Shown here in pieces: positions 26,029-34,626 of a stretch of DNA of 64,000 bases (its first letter is position 1; every line of letters starts with the position of its first letter). The stretch is from Bacillota bacterium. Lineage in GTDB: Bacteria > Bacillota_A > Clostridia > Lachnospirales > Lachnospiraceae. A program made the translations under genes and the position numbers. The notes under the pieces were generated by a model. It did no database searches. It worked only from the letters and a program-made list of their open reading frames with translations, and was not told the DNA's origin. The stretch covers positions 29,338-93,337 of the forward strand of contig JAEYMU010000055.1 in assembly GCA_023407175.1 (NCBI GenBank). The letters are read 5' to 3'.

Positions 26029-26333
26029 CAAGAACTCACCGTGTCGGTACCTTTACTCTGGGCAGTATACTGGTTGCTTTCGGTACCCTGTTCCTGCTGC
26101 ACCTGTTTATTCCGGCAATCGCTTACCATGTCATATTCAAGGTTTGGCCGATCATCTTTATCTTTCTGGGAATAGAAATACTCATTGCCAACTTTACGCA
26201 AAAGGGGGAGAAAATCCTCTATGATACGACCGCCTTTGCTTTAATCATCCTCCTCTCCTTCTTTGCTATGGGGATGGCCCTCGTCCAGGTTTGCTTTGAA
26301 TATGCCGGTGCAAATTTCACCTTATATTTTTAA
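26025..26333 (+). CDS. LiaI/LiaF-like (DUF5668) membrane protein
   Basis: 102 residues with three helices: 'FTLGSILVAFGTLFLLHLF', 'VIFKVWPIIFIFLGIEILI' and 'IILLSFFAMGMALV'. The 'KVWPIIFIFLGIEIL' pattern is the LiaF-type transmembrane module seen in envelope-stress proteins. Its ATG overlaps the previous stop (ATGA, 4 nt). It is the last gene of the sigma/anti-sigma operon, which therefore looks like an envelope-stress unit. Confidence 0.75.
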   Translation: MTRTHRVGTFTLGSILVAFGTLFLLHLFIPAIAYHVIFKVWPIIFIFLGIEILIANFTQKGEKILYDTTAFALIILLSFFAMGMALVQVCFEYAGANFTLYF

Positions 26334-26363
26334 GCAACTATTCTATTCCTGCAAGCATATTAG

Positions 26364-26405
26364 GAAATCGGGACTGCCGCTCATGCGTCAGTCTCGATTA
26401 TTTTT
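26364..26405 (+). terminator. Terminator of the sigma operon
   Basis: AATCGGGACTG pairs with CAGTCTCGATT around a loop containing CCGCTCATGCGT, followed by ATTTTTTG. Sequence and loop strongly resemble the terminator at 27249-27287. Confidence 0.8.
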
Positions 26406-26473
26406 TGTTCTACCTTTATGATGTATTTATGGAACTTTAAGCGTTACCTTGGTGTTTTGAAAATTATTATTTA

Positions 26474-26511
26474 CTATAGAAAAATTATGAAATTTGTTGT
26501 AATATTAATTT
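26474..26511 (+). repeat. Direct repeat copy 1 flanking the deaminase gene
   Basis: 38 nt (core AGAAAAATTATG, then AATTTGTTGTAATATTAATT) that recur at 27379-27416 with 2 differences. The similarity also includes the preceding terminators, so the unit is about 905 bp apart. Confidence 0.7.
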
Positions 26512-26708
26512 TAGAAAATAGTACATATTGTTATTGTTTGTGAACTAAATATTTTATTATGGTTATCTCACCATTAGGTGATTTAATAAATAAACCTGAA
26601 GGGATGTTGATTATGGAAGTCGTTAAATTAGAATCAATTATATGTTATGGAGAAAATAAGAAATTGTAGGAACATGAAATGATTCATGTTTCGAGAAAGG
26701 TATAAATA

Positions 26709-27221
26709 ATGAATTTTATTGAACATGAATTATATATGAAGAGATGTTATGAATTGGCAATTACAGCAGGAAAGAAGGGTTATGATAGCTTCGGGGCAAT
26801 TTTGGTAAGTGATGGTAAAATTCTTGAAGAGGCAGAGAATACTGCTAATTATGCGAAGGGACTTTTTGGGCATGCGGAATTTAATCTTATACACAAATGT
26901 GCCAATAAGTATGCCGATAACATTTTTGAAAATGCAACTCTATATACTAGTTGTGCACCATGTACTCGTTGCCTGATGGCTATTTCTTCTTTAGGAATTA
27001 AAAATATAGTATATGGTGTCTCTTACAAATCGTTTAATTTATTGTTACCATTTGAGCCTAAGATATTCGATTATGAAGCAATCATGCAAAAAATGGATGT
27101 ATCAGTAAAATTAATTGGTCCAGTATTAGAAGACGAGGGAATGAGGACTTTTGAATATTGGGGTGGAGATTACAGACCTTTAGAAGAACTACTTCAGGAA
27201 AGTGCAAATATGAGAAAGTAA
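26709..27221 (+). CDS. Nucleoside/cytidine deaminase-family protein
   Basis: 170 residues. The zinc site is complete: 'GHAEFNLI' (His ligand and catalytic Glu) and 'SCAPCTRCLM' (PCxxC). 'MKRCYELAITAGKKGYDSFGAILVSDGKIL' (shown here as the N-terminal core) matches the guanine-deaminase/tRNA-adenosine-deaminase-like CDA fold. The 'LGIKNIVYGVSYKSF' strand follows. Substrate (guanine, cytosine or nucleoside) cannot be fixed by sequence. The gene is AT-rich and bracketed by duplicated sequence, suggesting insertion by transfer or recombination. Confidence 0.85.
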   Translation: MNFIEHELYMKRCYELAITAGKKGYDSFGAILVSDGKILEEAENTANYAKGLFGHAEFNLIHKCANKYADNIFENATLYTSCAPCTRCLMAISSLGIKNIVYGVSYKSFNLLLPFEPKIFDYEAIMQKMDVSVKLIGPVLEDEGMRTFEYWGGDYRPLEELLQESANMRK

Positions 27222-27248
27222 GCGAAATAGAGTTTATGTCTCCAAATA

Positions 27249-27287
27249 AAAGAATCGGGATTGCCGCTGCGTCAGTCCCGATTCTTT
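27249..27287 (+). terminator. Terminator of the deaminase gene
   Basis: AAAGAATCGGGA pairs with TCCCGATTCTTT, followed by TTATTTTT. It is nearly the same hairpin as at 26364-26405, including the loop residues TGCCGCT and GCGTCAGTC. Confidence 0.85.
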
Positions 27288-27378
27288 TTATTTTTCCGCA
27301 CAGATGTAGTGTTCCTAGATACTTCATCCTGCGATCTTAAGTATCCGGCTTTCAGACTTTTCCAAAAGCGTATATTTT

Positions 27379-27416
27379 CTGTAGAAAAATTATGGAATTT
27401 GTTGTAATATTAATTT
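27379..27416 (+). repeat. Direct repeat copy 2 flanking the deaminase gene
   Basis: 36 of 38 positions identical to 26474-26511. It lies 34 nt upstream of the zinc-ribbon gene, in the place where a promoter would be expected. Confidence 0.7.
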
Positions 27417-27449
27417 GCAATTGTTATCTTACCATATGGAGGAAAAGCA

Positions 27450-28769
27450 ATGAAATATTGTATAAAATGTACAACACCCTTAAACAATAATGACAGATTC
27501 TGCCCTGTCTGCGGTACTGAGCAAATGACGCAAAAAACAGTATTAAAAAGATTTTGCACCAGTTGCGGAGCGCAAATAAATAACACCGTACAGGTATGTC
27601 CGTTTTGCGGTAATCCGGCAGTGAATACTCAATCAGAGGAGTTATTAAAAAAAGCCGCTCCCGCCCTGATCTCCACCCTGATAAACAGGTTAACTGCCAG
27701 CGCTGTACTATGGTTTTGCATTTCCGGCATTCAATTAATGATAGCCCTGGCAATTTTTTGTATAAATACATTAATTGACGATTGGAATACAGCCTCTGTC
27801 CGGACAATTTTTATTTCCGGTATCTTTGGAGGATTAAATATTTGGGGAGCGATACTAAATTTAAAAACAAAGAAATCAATTGTTACTGATTATGTCGGTA
27901 TTGTATCGAAAAATCGAATACAATTTTCATCAGTTATAATTTATTTATGGAATGGGTATGTCATATTTGGGCTTCTGGCTTCCAACAATTTTTTATCATT
28001 TTTATTTTTATTGCTTGTTATTGCGGCACTTATTGTAGACCTGTTCTTCATTAAGCTGTTTGTTATTCGAAATAAAGACAGCTTTTATGAGCTTGAACGC
28101 TCACAGCTACCGGATACTTCCTGCAACAATTGCGGAGCTGCTGTAAAGCTGGGTGCTGCCTACTGTTCGCATTGTAAAACGAAATTGAATAATAATAACA
28201 CCTACGGTAATAAGAAGCAAAGCTCAGAGTCAGTACATAAAAGCACGAAATTTCCAATAATTATAACCATTGCTTCCATTCTGACCATTTTTGCTATCAT
28301 CTTTACAATGGTAATTGGAACCATGAAACAAAACAGAACATCAGACTATGAAAGGCCGGTTTTAAGCATGCTAAACTCACTGGAGGCGGGTGACTCGGAG
28401 GAGCTGATTCATTGCTATCCATGGTATTATCAGGATGATATTACGGATAAGCTGGAACAGGATTATGGCAGTACAAAAAAGGCGATGAGTGAAATGTCGA
28501 ATATGATAGAAACGAAATATGGAGAACAATATAGACTTTCTTATGAGATTACAAATAGGGAGGAGTTAAGCAGCAACAATTTGAGAAAGATTATGGATGA
28601 TGCAAAGGCCAATTGCCAAAAAACCTTGCTGATAACAGAAGGATATTTGCTTCAAGTAAAACTGACCATTGAAACGAAGGAAGGCACAACCTCCGTAGAT
28701 GCGGATTACAATGTTATTAAAATCGGCTCCAGTTGGTATTTTTCTGACTGCAATATCGGATGGAATTAA
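27450..28769 (+). CDS. Zinc-ribbon membrane protein
   Basis: 439 residues. Three zinc ribbons: residues ~4-21 ('CIKCTTPLNNNDRFCPVCG'), ~36-53 ('CTSCGAQINNTVQVCPFCG') and ~226-243 ('CNNCGAAVKLGAAYCSHC'). About four transmembrane helices lie between the second and third ribbons. After the third ribbon come another membrane helix (~268-290) and a ~140-residue extracytoplasmic C-terminal domain resembling small NTF2-like or DUF4878-type folds ('LNSLEAGDSEELIHCYPWYY'). Strong GGAGG site before the ATG. A sensor or envelope role is likely but unproven. Confidence 0.75.
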   Translation: MKYCIKCTTPLNNNDRFCPVCGTEQMTQKTVLKRFCTSCGAQINNTVQVCPFCGNPAVNTQSEELLKKAAPALISTLINRLTASAVLWFCISGIQLMIALAIFCINTLIDDWNTASVRTIFISGIFGGLNIWGAILNLKTKKSIVTDYVGIVSKNRIQFSSVIIYLWNGYVIFGLLASNNFLSFLFLLLVIAALIVDLFFIKLFVIRNKDSFYELERSQLPDTSCNNCGAAVKLGAAYCSHCKTKLNNNNTYGNKKQSSESVHKSTKFPIIITIASILTIFAIIFTMVIGTMKQNRTSDYERPVLSMLNSLEAGDSEELIHCYPWYYQDDITDKLEQDYGSTKKAMSEMSNMIETKYGEQYRLSYEITNREELSSNNLRKIMDDAKANCQKTLLITEGYLLQVKLTIETKEGTTSVDADYNVIKIGSSWYFSDCNIGWN

Positions 28770-28917
28770 GGCAAATGAAGCACTTTTGGCTGTCCCAATC
28801 AAAGATTTGTTTTACGTGCTGTATAGAAAGAGGAGATAAATAAGCCTTAAGCAAGCTTGTATCTCAAGATTTTGGCAATAGATATATTCTGTGTAGATGA
28901 TACGAAAGGAGTTTACC

Positions 28918-29538
28918 ATGTTAATTTTATCAGGCGGAGGAGATCCAGATAAAGTAACACCTATTGATAGCTATTTTATAAGCATAATTGATAAGAATAA
29001 ACCCGTGATATACATACCAGTAGCAATGGAAGAATCTTGTTTTACATATGAGGAATGTTTAAACTGGTTTACTGACACCTATGAAAGATATGGTATAACT
29101 AAGATCGAAATGTGGACAGATTTATCAGGAAAAACCATATCAGATAATATTGCTGCTATATATATTGGTGGGGGCAATACTTATAAGCTCCTTAAAAAGA
29201 TAAAAGATAGTAGCTTTGATAAAAAATGTATCACGTATTTAAAAAACAATGGAATTATATATGGCGGCTCTGCAGGAGCTATTATTTTTGGAAAAACTAT
29301 CGACTCCGCAAAGCATGCAGACAAAAATATTGTAGATTTAGCGGATACACATGGACTCAATTTACTGAATGATAGGGATGTATGGTGTCATTATACAGAA
29401 GCAGATAATGAGCTGATAAATAATTACGATAACAATTTATATATCCTTTATGAGGAATCAGGTATTGTGTTTGATGGAGAAAGCATTATTTCATTGGGAA
29501 AAAAATACAAAACAAATGATATAATAAAGGCGAGATAG
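28918..29538 (+). CDS. Peptidase S51 (peptidase E-like) protein
   Basis: 206 residues from ATG 28918 (AAAGGAG 8 nt upstream), preferred over 28897. Family features are 'LILSGGGDPDKV', 'AAIYIGGGNTYKLLKKI' and the nucleophile-serine motif 'IYGGSAGAIIFG'. Peptidase E cleaves Asp-X dipeptides; the class I glutamine-amidotransferase-like fold is shared with cyanophycinase. The gene is strongly AT-rich, like its neighbours at 29.6 kb. It is monocistronic. Confidence 0.85.
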   Translation: MLILSGGGDPDKVTPIDSYFISIIDKNKPVIYIPVAMEESCFTYEECLNWFTDTYERYGITKIEMWTDLSGKTISDNIAAIYIGGGNTYKLLKKIKDSSFDKKCITYLKNNGIIYGGSAGAIIFGKTIDSAKHADKNIVDLADTHGLNLLNDRDVWCHYTEADNELINNYDNNLYILYEESGIVFDGESIISLGKKYKTNDIIKAR

Positions 29539-29641
29539 AATGATTATTTTTAAATTGTAACAAAATAGAAAATGTATCGTCCGTAAGTAGAAAAATCAAC
29601 AAGAGTATGCTATACTATTTCTGTAAGGAGGTGACTTAGTC

Positions 29642-29968
29642 ATGAATCATATCATTACGAATGAACTAGTTGAGGGATTGAAAAATATTTTTAATGACAA
29701 TTTAGTTAGCATAATTCTTTATGGCTCTGTTGCCAGAGGAACAGCTACCGAGGAATCTGATATTGACATTGCAATAATATTGAAAGATGCAAAAAAGCAG
29801 TCGGCACAGGACAAGCTGATTGAATTTACTGTGGATTTAGACTTGAAGTACGATAAGGTATTTTCCATCATAGACATTGATTACAATGAATTTTTAATAT
29901 GGGAAGAAATACTTCCATTTTATAAAAATGTAAATCGGGACGGTGTGGTGTTATGGAAGGCAGCGTAA
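29642..29968 (+). CDS. MNT-type nucleotidyltransferase domain protein (MntA-like), no HEPN partner seen
   Basis: 108 residues with an AGGAGGTGA site. The minimal nucleotidyltransferase signature is intact: 'LYGSVARGTATEESDIDIAI' (GSxxxGxxxxxSDxD) and a third acidic residue in the 'VFSIIDIDYNEF' strand. In MntA-HepT modules this protein AMPylates and neutralises a HEPN toxin encoded next door. Here the next gene is convergent lysE, and no HEPN frame follows. It may be an orphan antitoxin or a truncated module. Confidence 0.85.
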   Translation: MNHIITNELVEGLKNIFNDNLVSIILYGSVARGTATEESDIDIAIILKDAKKQSAQDKLIEFTVDLDLKYDKVFSIIDIDYNEFLIWEEILPFYKNVNRDGVVLWKAA

Positions 29969-29985
29969 AAACCAATGCCCGAATC

Positions 29986-30591
29986 TTATTTCTTAAAGAG
30001 TAATCGAACACCAAAATACAAAAGCACCAGCCCAACCGCTCCATTCAAAAGCTGGATTATGATACCCGAAAGAAAAATACCAAGCATATTCCCCAGCAAT
30101 GCGACGCCGGAAAGGAATATCAAAGTTGACAGGACGCAGCCCATTCCAAAGAAAAAGAGCTGTTGTCTTGTCAGCGCATGCGCGGCAACCTGTGCGGAGA
30201 ATACTCCGCTCCAAAATATGATCGTCAATGGATTGGAGGCCGTAAGTAACAAGCCTTTAAGAAAGATATTGCCGTTGGATACGGAGGGTGAGCTTATGCT
30301 TCCCGGAAAAATCGTCAGATCAAATATTCCTAATATGTTCTGAAGCCCAAACAGGATTAATACACTTCCGCCAAAGATTTTTATAGCCAGCTTGACCCTT
30401 TTTCTTCCGATGAAGGCCGCAACTCCCAGTCCCGACAGTACTATGTACAGGGCATCGATCAGCGCAATCGCTCCAACCAAAGACAGCCCTGATAATAAGC
30501 CCTGCTCTGTTGCAGTCGAAAATACCAGCAGACACATGGGTCCGACTGCAAGCTGCAGAAGCATTCCAAATTTTAAGCCCTTCCATACCAT
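29986..30591 (-). CDS. LysE/RhtB-family exporter
   Basis: 201 residues, six helices. The N-terminus 'GMLLQLAVGPMCLLVFSTA' is the LysE translocator motif (GPxxL), with 'NPLTIIFWSGVFSAQV' in the middle. Such exporters remove amino acids or small metabolites. It is monocistronic and ends 17 nt from the MNT gene's stop, in a tail-to-tail arrangement. Substrate unknown. Confidence 0.88.
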   Translation of the reverse strand: MVWKGLKFGMLLQLAVGPMCLLVFSTATEQGLLSGLSLVGAIALIDALYIVLSGLGVAAFIGRKRVKLAIKIFGGSVLILFGLQNILGIFDLTIFPGSISSPSVSNGNIFLKGLLLTASNPLTIIFWSGVFSAQVAAHALTRQQLFFFGMGCVLSTLIFLSGVALLGNMLGIFLSGIIIQLLNGAVGLVLLYFGVRLLFKK

Positions 30592-30679
30592 AGTTTACCC
30601 TCTTTCGCTCCGATACAGCATTGGTAAATAAGTTTTGTCCATTGTACTATGGTATTGTTCTTTTGTCTATGCTCCGGTT

Positions 30680-31363
30680 CTAATTTGTTACAGTATCCAT
30701 CCCCACCTGGTCCATTTTCTCTAAGGATAGAGCCTCGATATAGTAGAACTCTCCTGCCTCGCTGTCCTGTCCCTTCCTTAATATTCCTTTCACCTTAATC
30801 CAGTCCTTATCAGATACATACTTACTTAAATCCTCGTCGGTCAGGAATTCAAAGCATACATAGCCTCCCTGACAGTAAGGGCAGGAGGGGCCAAATCTGC
30901 CGACAAAGCTATAGGGTGAATAATCGATATAATAGCCCTCTATCTCTACTGTTTTTCCGTCGTAATCCTTGAAATTTTCATACCAGTCATTAATCTGGGT
31001 TGCATAGTACTTATCCCCTACAACAATATCAATGGAGGAAGGGTCAAAATCCTCTTTATCCTTGCTGATATCACAGTCATAGGTTCCGGTTCCCTTGACA
31101 ATCGCATTCTCATTAAGCTGCAAAGTGAAGCCCGCCGCCTCGGTTGGGACCGGTGTGACCGTCACAGCAGCATTTGTATCCACATCTGCTTCTAAGTCTG
31201 TATCTATATTGCTATCTGATGCGGCATCTGTTACGACAGGCGTTGCCGCCTTATTCATTTTGTTGTTATAGGTTGCACTTTGCTGCTTCTGGCAGGCACA
31301 GGCCAATGCCGTCATTGTGATTAACAGCCCGAACAGCAGAATTCTTTGTTTCCTTACTTTCAT
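30680..31363 (-). CDS. Lipoprotein with YcgQ-like (DUF1980) C-terminal domain
   Basis: 227 residues. Lipoprotein signal with lipobox 'LACAC' (Cys ~24 or 22), then an acidic Asp/Val/Thr linker. The C-terminal ~110 residues contain 'GKTVEIEGYYIDYSPYSF', 'FGPSCPYCQGGYVCFEFL' and 'DKDWIKVKGILRKGQ', matching the C-terminal domain of the YcgQ/TIGR03943 family, known in Bacillus from zinc-repressed loci. It follows znuB on the same strand by 147 nt, which supports a zinc link. The CPYC motif could bind metal. Confidence 0.75.
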   Translation of the reverse strand: MKVRKQRILLFGLLITMTALACACQKQQSATYNNKMNKAATPVVTDAASDSNIDTDLEADVDTNAAVTVTPVPTEAAGFTLQLNENAIVKGTGTYDCDISKDKEDFDPSSIDIVVGDKYYATQINDWYENFKDYDGKTVEIEGYYIDYSPYSFVGRFGPSCPYCQGGYVCFEFLTDEDLSKYVSDKDWIKVKGILRKGQDSEAGEFYYIEALSLEKMDQVGMDTVTN

Positions 31364-31401
31364 GTCTATTTTCCTCCTATTTGGCGAGGCTTATCGGAAA
31401 C

Positions 31402-31439
31402 CCCTGTATGCAGCCTTGTCTTGAAATGTACATACAGGG
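31402..31439 (-). other. Stem-loop between znuB and the YcgQ-like lipoprotein gene
   Basis: CCCTGTATG (31402-31410) pairs with CATACAGGG (31431-31439). No U run follows on the minus strand, so it may only attenuate or process the transcript. Confidence 0.4.
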
Positions 31440-31510
31440 AATTTTCCGCAGCCTCTGTTGTTATTCAGGAGCTCCACTCCCGTTACCTGAATTATAACCA
31501 GTAATATCCA

Positions 31511-32332
31511 CTACCTTCTTGCTCTGACTTTTTCAATACCGGCAAACAGAAAGAACACCAAAATATCTGCAATTACGATGCTGGCTCCGGTCGGTGTGGA
31601 TTTCAAGTAAGAAAAGTAAATACCTGCCACAAAGCAGAGCACGGACACCACCCCAGAGCACACAATTACCGTAAGAAAACGCTTGCAGATACGCATGGCG
31701 GTCAATGCGGGAAATACAATCAGACTCGATATGAGCAGGGTTCCCATCATACGCATTCCCAGTACTACCGTAACCGCCGTAAGTAAAGCAATCAGCATAT
31801 TGTAAAGGTCCGTGTTAGTGCCGGTCGCCCTGGCAAAGGTTTCATCAAAGGTCACAGCAAAAATCTTATGATAGAACAGGACATACAGCAATATCACAAC
31901 GATGGATAGAATTATCGACAGCCGGACATCCGCCGTACTCATTGCCAGGATGCTGCCAAACATATAATTACATACGTCCGTATTCATTCCGGTGGTCAGG
32001 GATATCGTCATTACACCGACCGCCAGAGCTCCGCTGCAAAGCAGCGCCGTAGCGGCATCTCCCCTGATTTTACTGTTTTCCGACAGACGCAGCAGGAAAA
32101 ATGCTGCTATGACACAAACCGGTATGGATACGGATAGGGGTGCCGCGTTCATGGCGTAGGCAATCGCAAGGGAAGCAAAGCCCACATGGGATAAGCCGTC
32201 TCCAATCATGGAGTAACGCTTAAGCACCAGACTTACTCCCAGGAGGGAGGCACAAAGGGATACCAGGATACCTACCACCAGAGCCCTTACCAGAAATGGA
32301 TAAGAGAGCATTTCTATAAATGTACTAATCAT
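31511..32332 (-). CDS. znuB: Zinc ABC transporter permease
   Basis: 273 residues from the Met at 32332, with a GGGAGG-type site upstream and an 8-nt overlap with the ATPase gene; the GTG 36 nt earlier has no site. ABC-3 family: 'YPFLVRALVVGILVSLCASL', 'RYSMIGDGLSHVGFASLAI' and 'LLSSLIVFPALTAM' type motifs, with about eight helices. It imports Zn2+ (or Mn2+) with the ATPase and binding protein encoded upstream. Confidence 0.9.
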   Translation of the reverse strand: MISTFIEMLSYPFLVRALVVGILVSLCASLLGVSLVLKRYSMIGDGLSHVGFASLAIAYAMNAAPLSVSIPVCVIAAFFLLRLSENSKIRGDAATALLCSGALAVGVMTISLTTGMNTDVCNYMFGSILAMSTADVRLSIILSIVVILLYVLFYHKIFAVTFDETFARATGTNTDLYNMLIALLTAVTVVLGMRMMGTLLISSLIVFPALTAMRICKRFLTVIVCSGVVSVLCFVAGIYFSYLKSTPTGASIVIADILVFFLFAGIEKVRARR

Positions 32333-33032
32333 CTGATTTCCCTCCCAAAAACTTAAGCCCCGGTTCACTCACAATATAATCCCTCGTATTTCCGTAAAAA
32401 AGCTGGCTCTTTCCCAGGTGAAGAATGTGGCTTGCATATCTGACGGCGCTGTGAACATCGTGAGAAACCATGATGATTGTTATATTCTGCTCCCGGTTGA
32501 TTTTGTAAAGCAGGGAATAGAAATCATTTGTCATAACCGGGTCAAGACCTGTGGCTGGTTCATCCAGAAGCAGTAATTTCTTTGTTGCACAGAGTGCTCT
32601 CGCCAGTAACGCCCTTTGCTGCTGTCCTCCCGACAGCTCGCGAAAGCAACGGTCCTTAAGCTGCTCTATCCCAAGCTGTTTTAGCTGCCGCAGGGCCTCC
32701 CTTTTATCCTCTCTGGCATAAAAGGGCAGGAGTCCTCGTCTATTCAGGCGTCCTGAAAGCACAACCTCATATACACTAGCCGGAAAATCCTTCTGCACCA
32801 GCGTCTGCTGGGGAAGATAACCGATTTCATCCTGCTTCAGCCCCTGAAACTCAATCTCTCCACCCGATACCTTCTTAAGGTGAAGCAGCCCCTTGACCAG
32901 CGTGCTTTTTCCTGCGCCGTTTTCACCGACAACACACAGATAATCTCCGCTGTTTACTTCAAAACTGATATCGGATAATACCGTATTCCCCTCATAGGAA
33001 AAGGCTACCTGCCTGCAGCTAATCAGCTTCAT
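32325..33032 (-). CDS. znuC: Zinc ABC transporter ATP-binding protein
   Basis: 235 residues. Walker A 'GENGAGKSTL', Q-loop 'IGYLPQQT', signature 'LSGGQQQRALLARAL' and Walker B 'LLLLDEPATGLDP' are intact. It begins 1 nt after the binding-protein stop and overlaps znuB, so the znuACB order is tightly coupled. Confidence 0.92.
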   Translation of the reverse strand: MKLISCRQVAFSYEGNTVLSDISFEVNSGDYLCVVGENGAGKSTLVKGLLHLKKVSGGEIEFQGLKQDEIGYLPQQTLVQKDFPASVYEVVLSGRLNRRGLLPFYAREDKREALRQLKQLGIEQLKDRCFRELSGGQQQRALLARALCATKKLLLLDEPATGLDPVMTNDFYSLLYKINREQNITIIMVSHDVHSAVRYASHILHLGKSQLFYGNTRDYIVSEPGLKFLGGKSDD

Positions 33033-33033
33033 A

Positions 33034-34008
33034 TTAATTAAGCGCCTCCTTTAGTACCTCAACATTATGCTCCATTAAGTCAATATAGGTAACTCCTGCA
33101 TCAAAATCCTTCTGACTGATATTATGAATCGCATTCAGCAGCTCCTTCTTTGCACCTGTGGCATCACAGATGCTGTCACACATCTGCTCATTGGATAATT
33201 CGATATGAAATACAACCGGTATCTTATCCTCCTTGACCTTATCAATCAGGAAGGCCACCGTTGACGCACTCGCCTCCGTCTCGGTGGAGCAGCCGGGAAA
33301 TGCCGCATAATAGCTTAAGCCATATGCATCAACAAAATAGCGGAAGGGAAATCTGTCACCAAGGACTATCTCCTTGCGTACGGAATTCTCTACCACATCC
33401 TTAAATTTCTGATCAAGCTGATTTAATTTCTCGATATAGCTTTCCGCATTGGCCTTATAGTCTTTTGCATTATCCGGGTCAACTTCACACAGGGCATCCC
33501 GAAGCTTTTCTACAATCAAAACTGCATTCTGCGGAGAGGTCCATACATGCTCATCCAGTTCAGGACCTTCCTCCTCTTCCCCGTCTTCCTCTTCCTCGGC
33601 CTCCATGCCCTCTATCGTCTCTTCCTCAACCGTAGTAACACAGTCCATCAGTGTAACGATATGCATCTTATCCTGATCCATAGAGGATAAAATTTCATCC
33701 ACCCAGTTGTCGGAATCACCTCCGACATAGACAAATAAATTTGAATTCTGCACATCTAAAATATCCTGGGGCGTAGGCTCATAGCTATGGCTTTCCGCAC
33801 CAGGGGAAAGAAGCATCTCAAGCTTTACGTTGTCACCGGCAATCTGCCTTATAAAATCATATTGCGGGAATATTGTAGTAACCACACTGATCTTATTATC
33901 CTGCTCTGAATCTGCCGAAGTACCGGCAGTATTTTTTGCACAAGCAGAAAGCGACACCGTAAGGATTAACAAGGTAACTAATATAAATAAACGATATTTC
34001 ATTTTCAT
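33034..34008 (-). CDS. znuA: Zinc-binding lipoprotein of the Znu transporter
   Basis: 324 residues from ATG 34008 (GGAGG 9 nt upstream). Lipobox 'SLSACA' near residue 22. Family motifs: 'TIFPQYDFIRQIAGD', 'SPGAESHSYEPTPQDI' (metal His), 'DEHVWTSPQNA' (metal His) and 'VFHIELSNEQMCDSI'. The flexible metal-chelating loop is acidic ('EEEEDGEEEEGPELDEH') rather than His-rich. ZnuA is expected, although a manganese binder cannot be excluded by sequence alone. Confidence 0.9.
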   Translation of the reverse strand: MKMKYRLFILVTLLILTVSLSACAKNTAGTSADSEQDNKISVVTTIFPQYDFIRQIAGDNVKLEMLLSPGAESHSYEPTPQDILDVQNSNLFVYVGGDSDNWVDEILSSMDQDKMHIVTLMDCVTTVEEETIEGMEAEEEEDGEEEEGPELDEHVWTSPQNAVLIVEKLRDALCEVDPDNAKDYKANAESYIEKLNQLDQKFKDVVENSVRKEIVLGDRFPFRYFVDAYGLSYYAAFPGCSTETEASASTVAFLIDKVKEDKIPVVFHIELSNEQMCDSICDATGAKKELLNAIHNISQKDFDAGVTYIDLMEHNVEVLKEALN

Positions 34009-34130
34009 AAAAAGCCTCCAAAAATAGGTACAACAAAACAAGGTACTGTCATACCGTCAACAGTATCTGCACGAGATTACTATGGAAAAAGCGCCCATAG
34101 TAATTGCACCTTCGGTGCATGACCGGGGCT

Positions 34131-34436
34131 TCAATTATTCAATCTTATTTTCTCTGTGATCAGAGAATGAACGGGAACAAAAACAGATGCAGCCGAGGCT
34201 TCTATTTTCAGAACAACGGCTACAAGGAAAACCAGAATGATGCTTAGGATACCGGAGGAAATCTGCTGAATTTGATTATCCGCCATTCGGATCTCATAGC
34301 AGACAGAACAGTGCCTACCGATACATTTGTGCTGGAGATGGTTCGCAAGATATACTTCCGATGCAGTATAGATCAGGAAGATGCATACGCATAGCAGGAG
34401 AGCCGCGATTTTGTGTGCGGTTTTTTGGTTTCGCAT
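34131..34436 (-). CDS. Small two-helix membrane protein with a Cys/His motif, upstream of znuA
   Basis: 101 residues: a helix at ~10-30, the motif 'HLQHKCIGRHCSVCYEI' between the helices, and a second helix at ~60-80. The Cys/His cluster lies outside or at the membrane surface and could bind zinc. It is the first gene before znuACB (122 nt gap) with AGGAGGAG before ATG. The gap contains hairpins TTACTATGG/CCATAGTAA and GCACC-TTC-GGTGC (34078-34117). Function not recognised. Confidence 0.7.
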   Translation of the reverse strand: MRNQKTAHKIAALLLCVCIFLIYTASEVYLANHLQHKCIGRHCSVCYEIRMADNQIQQISSGILSIILVFLVAVVLKIEASAASVFVPVHSLITEKIRLNN

Positions 34437-34575
34437 AGATACTCCTCCTTTGCATTCCAGTTAATTATGCCAGTCTCATTTTACGCCATCCCCTTTTTCC
34501 CGTCAAGAGGCCGGGGCAATCTTTATCCAGAATTCACAAATACAGAGTTTCCTTTGAATAAAGGTTAACAAAAAT

Positions 34576-34611
34576 CCGGCGTAAAAGTTTATGTTCCAAC
34601 TTTTACGCCGG
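34576..34611 (-). terminator. Terminator of purL
   Basis: CCGGCGTAAAAGTT (34576-34589) pairs perfectly with AACTTTTACGCCGG (34598-34611), loop 8 nt. On the minus strand it is followed by ATTTTTGTT. Confidence 0.9.
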
Positions 34612-34626
34612 GCTTTCTTCGCCGCT

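Larger units (their letters stand above)
26334..26708. other. 375-nt AT-rich intergenic stretch before the deaminase gene
   Basis: It holds the terminator at 26364-26405 and the first copy of a 38-nt repeat at 26474-26511. A tiny frame of 18 codons starts at ATG 26612 and ends in TAG by 26668. A short hairpin AACATGAA/TTCATGTT (26671-26678, 26683-26690) lies just before the deaminase ribosome site GAAAGG. Base composition is more AT-rich than the flanking operon. Confidence 0.5.
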
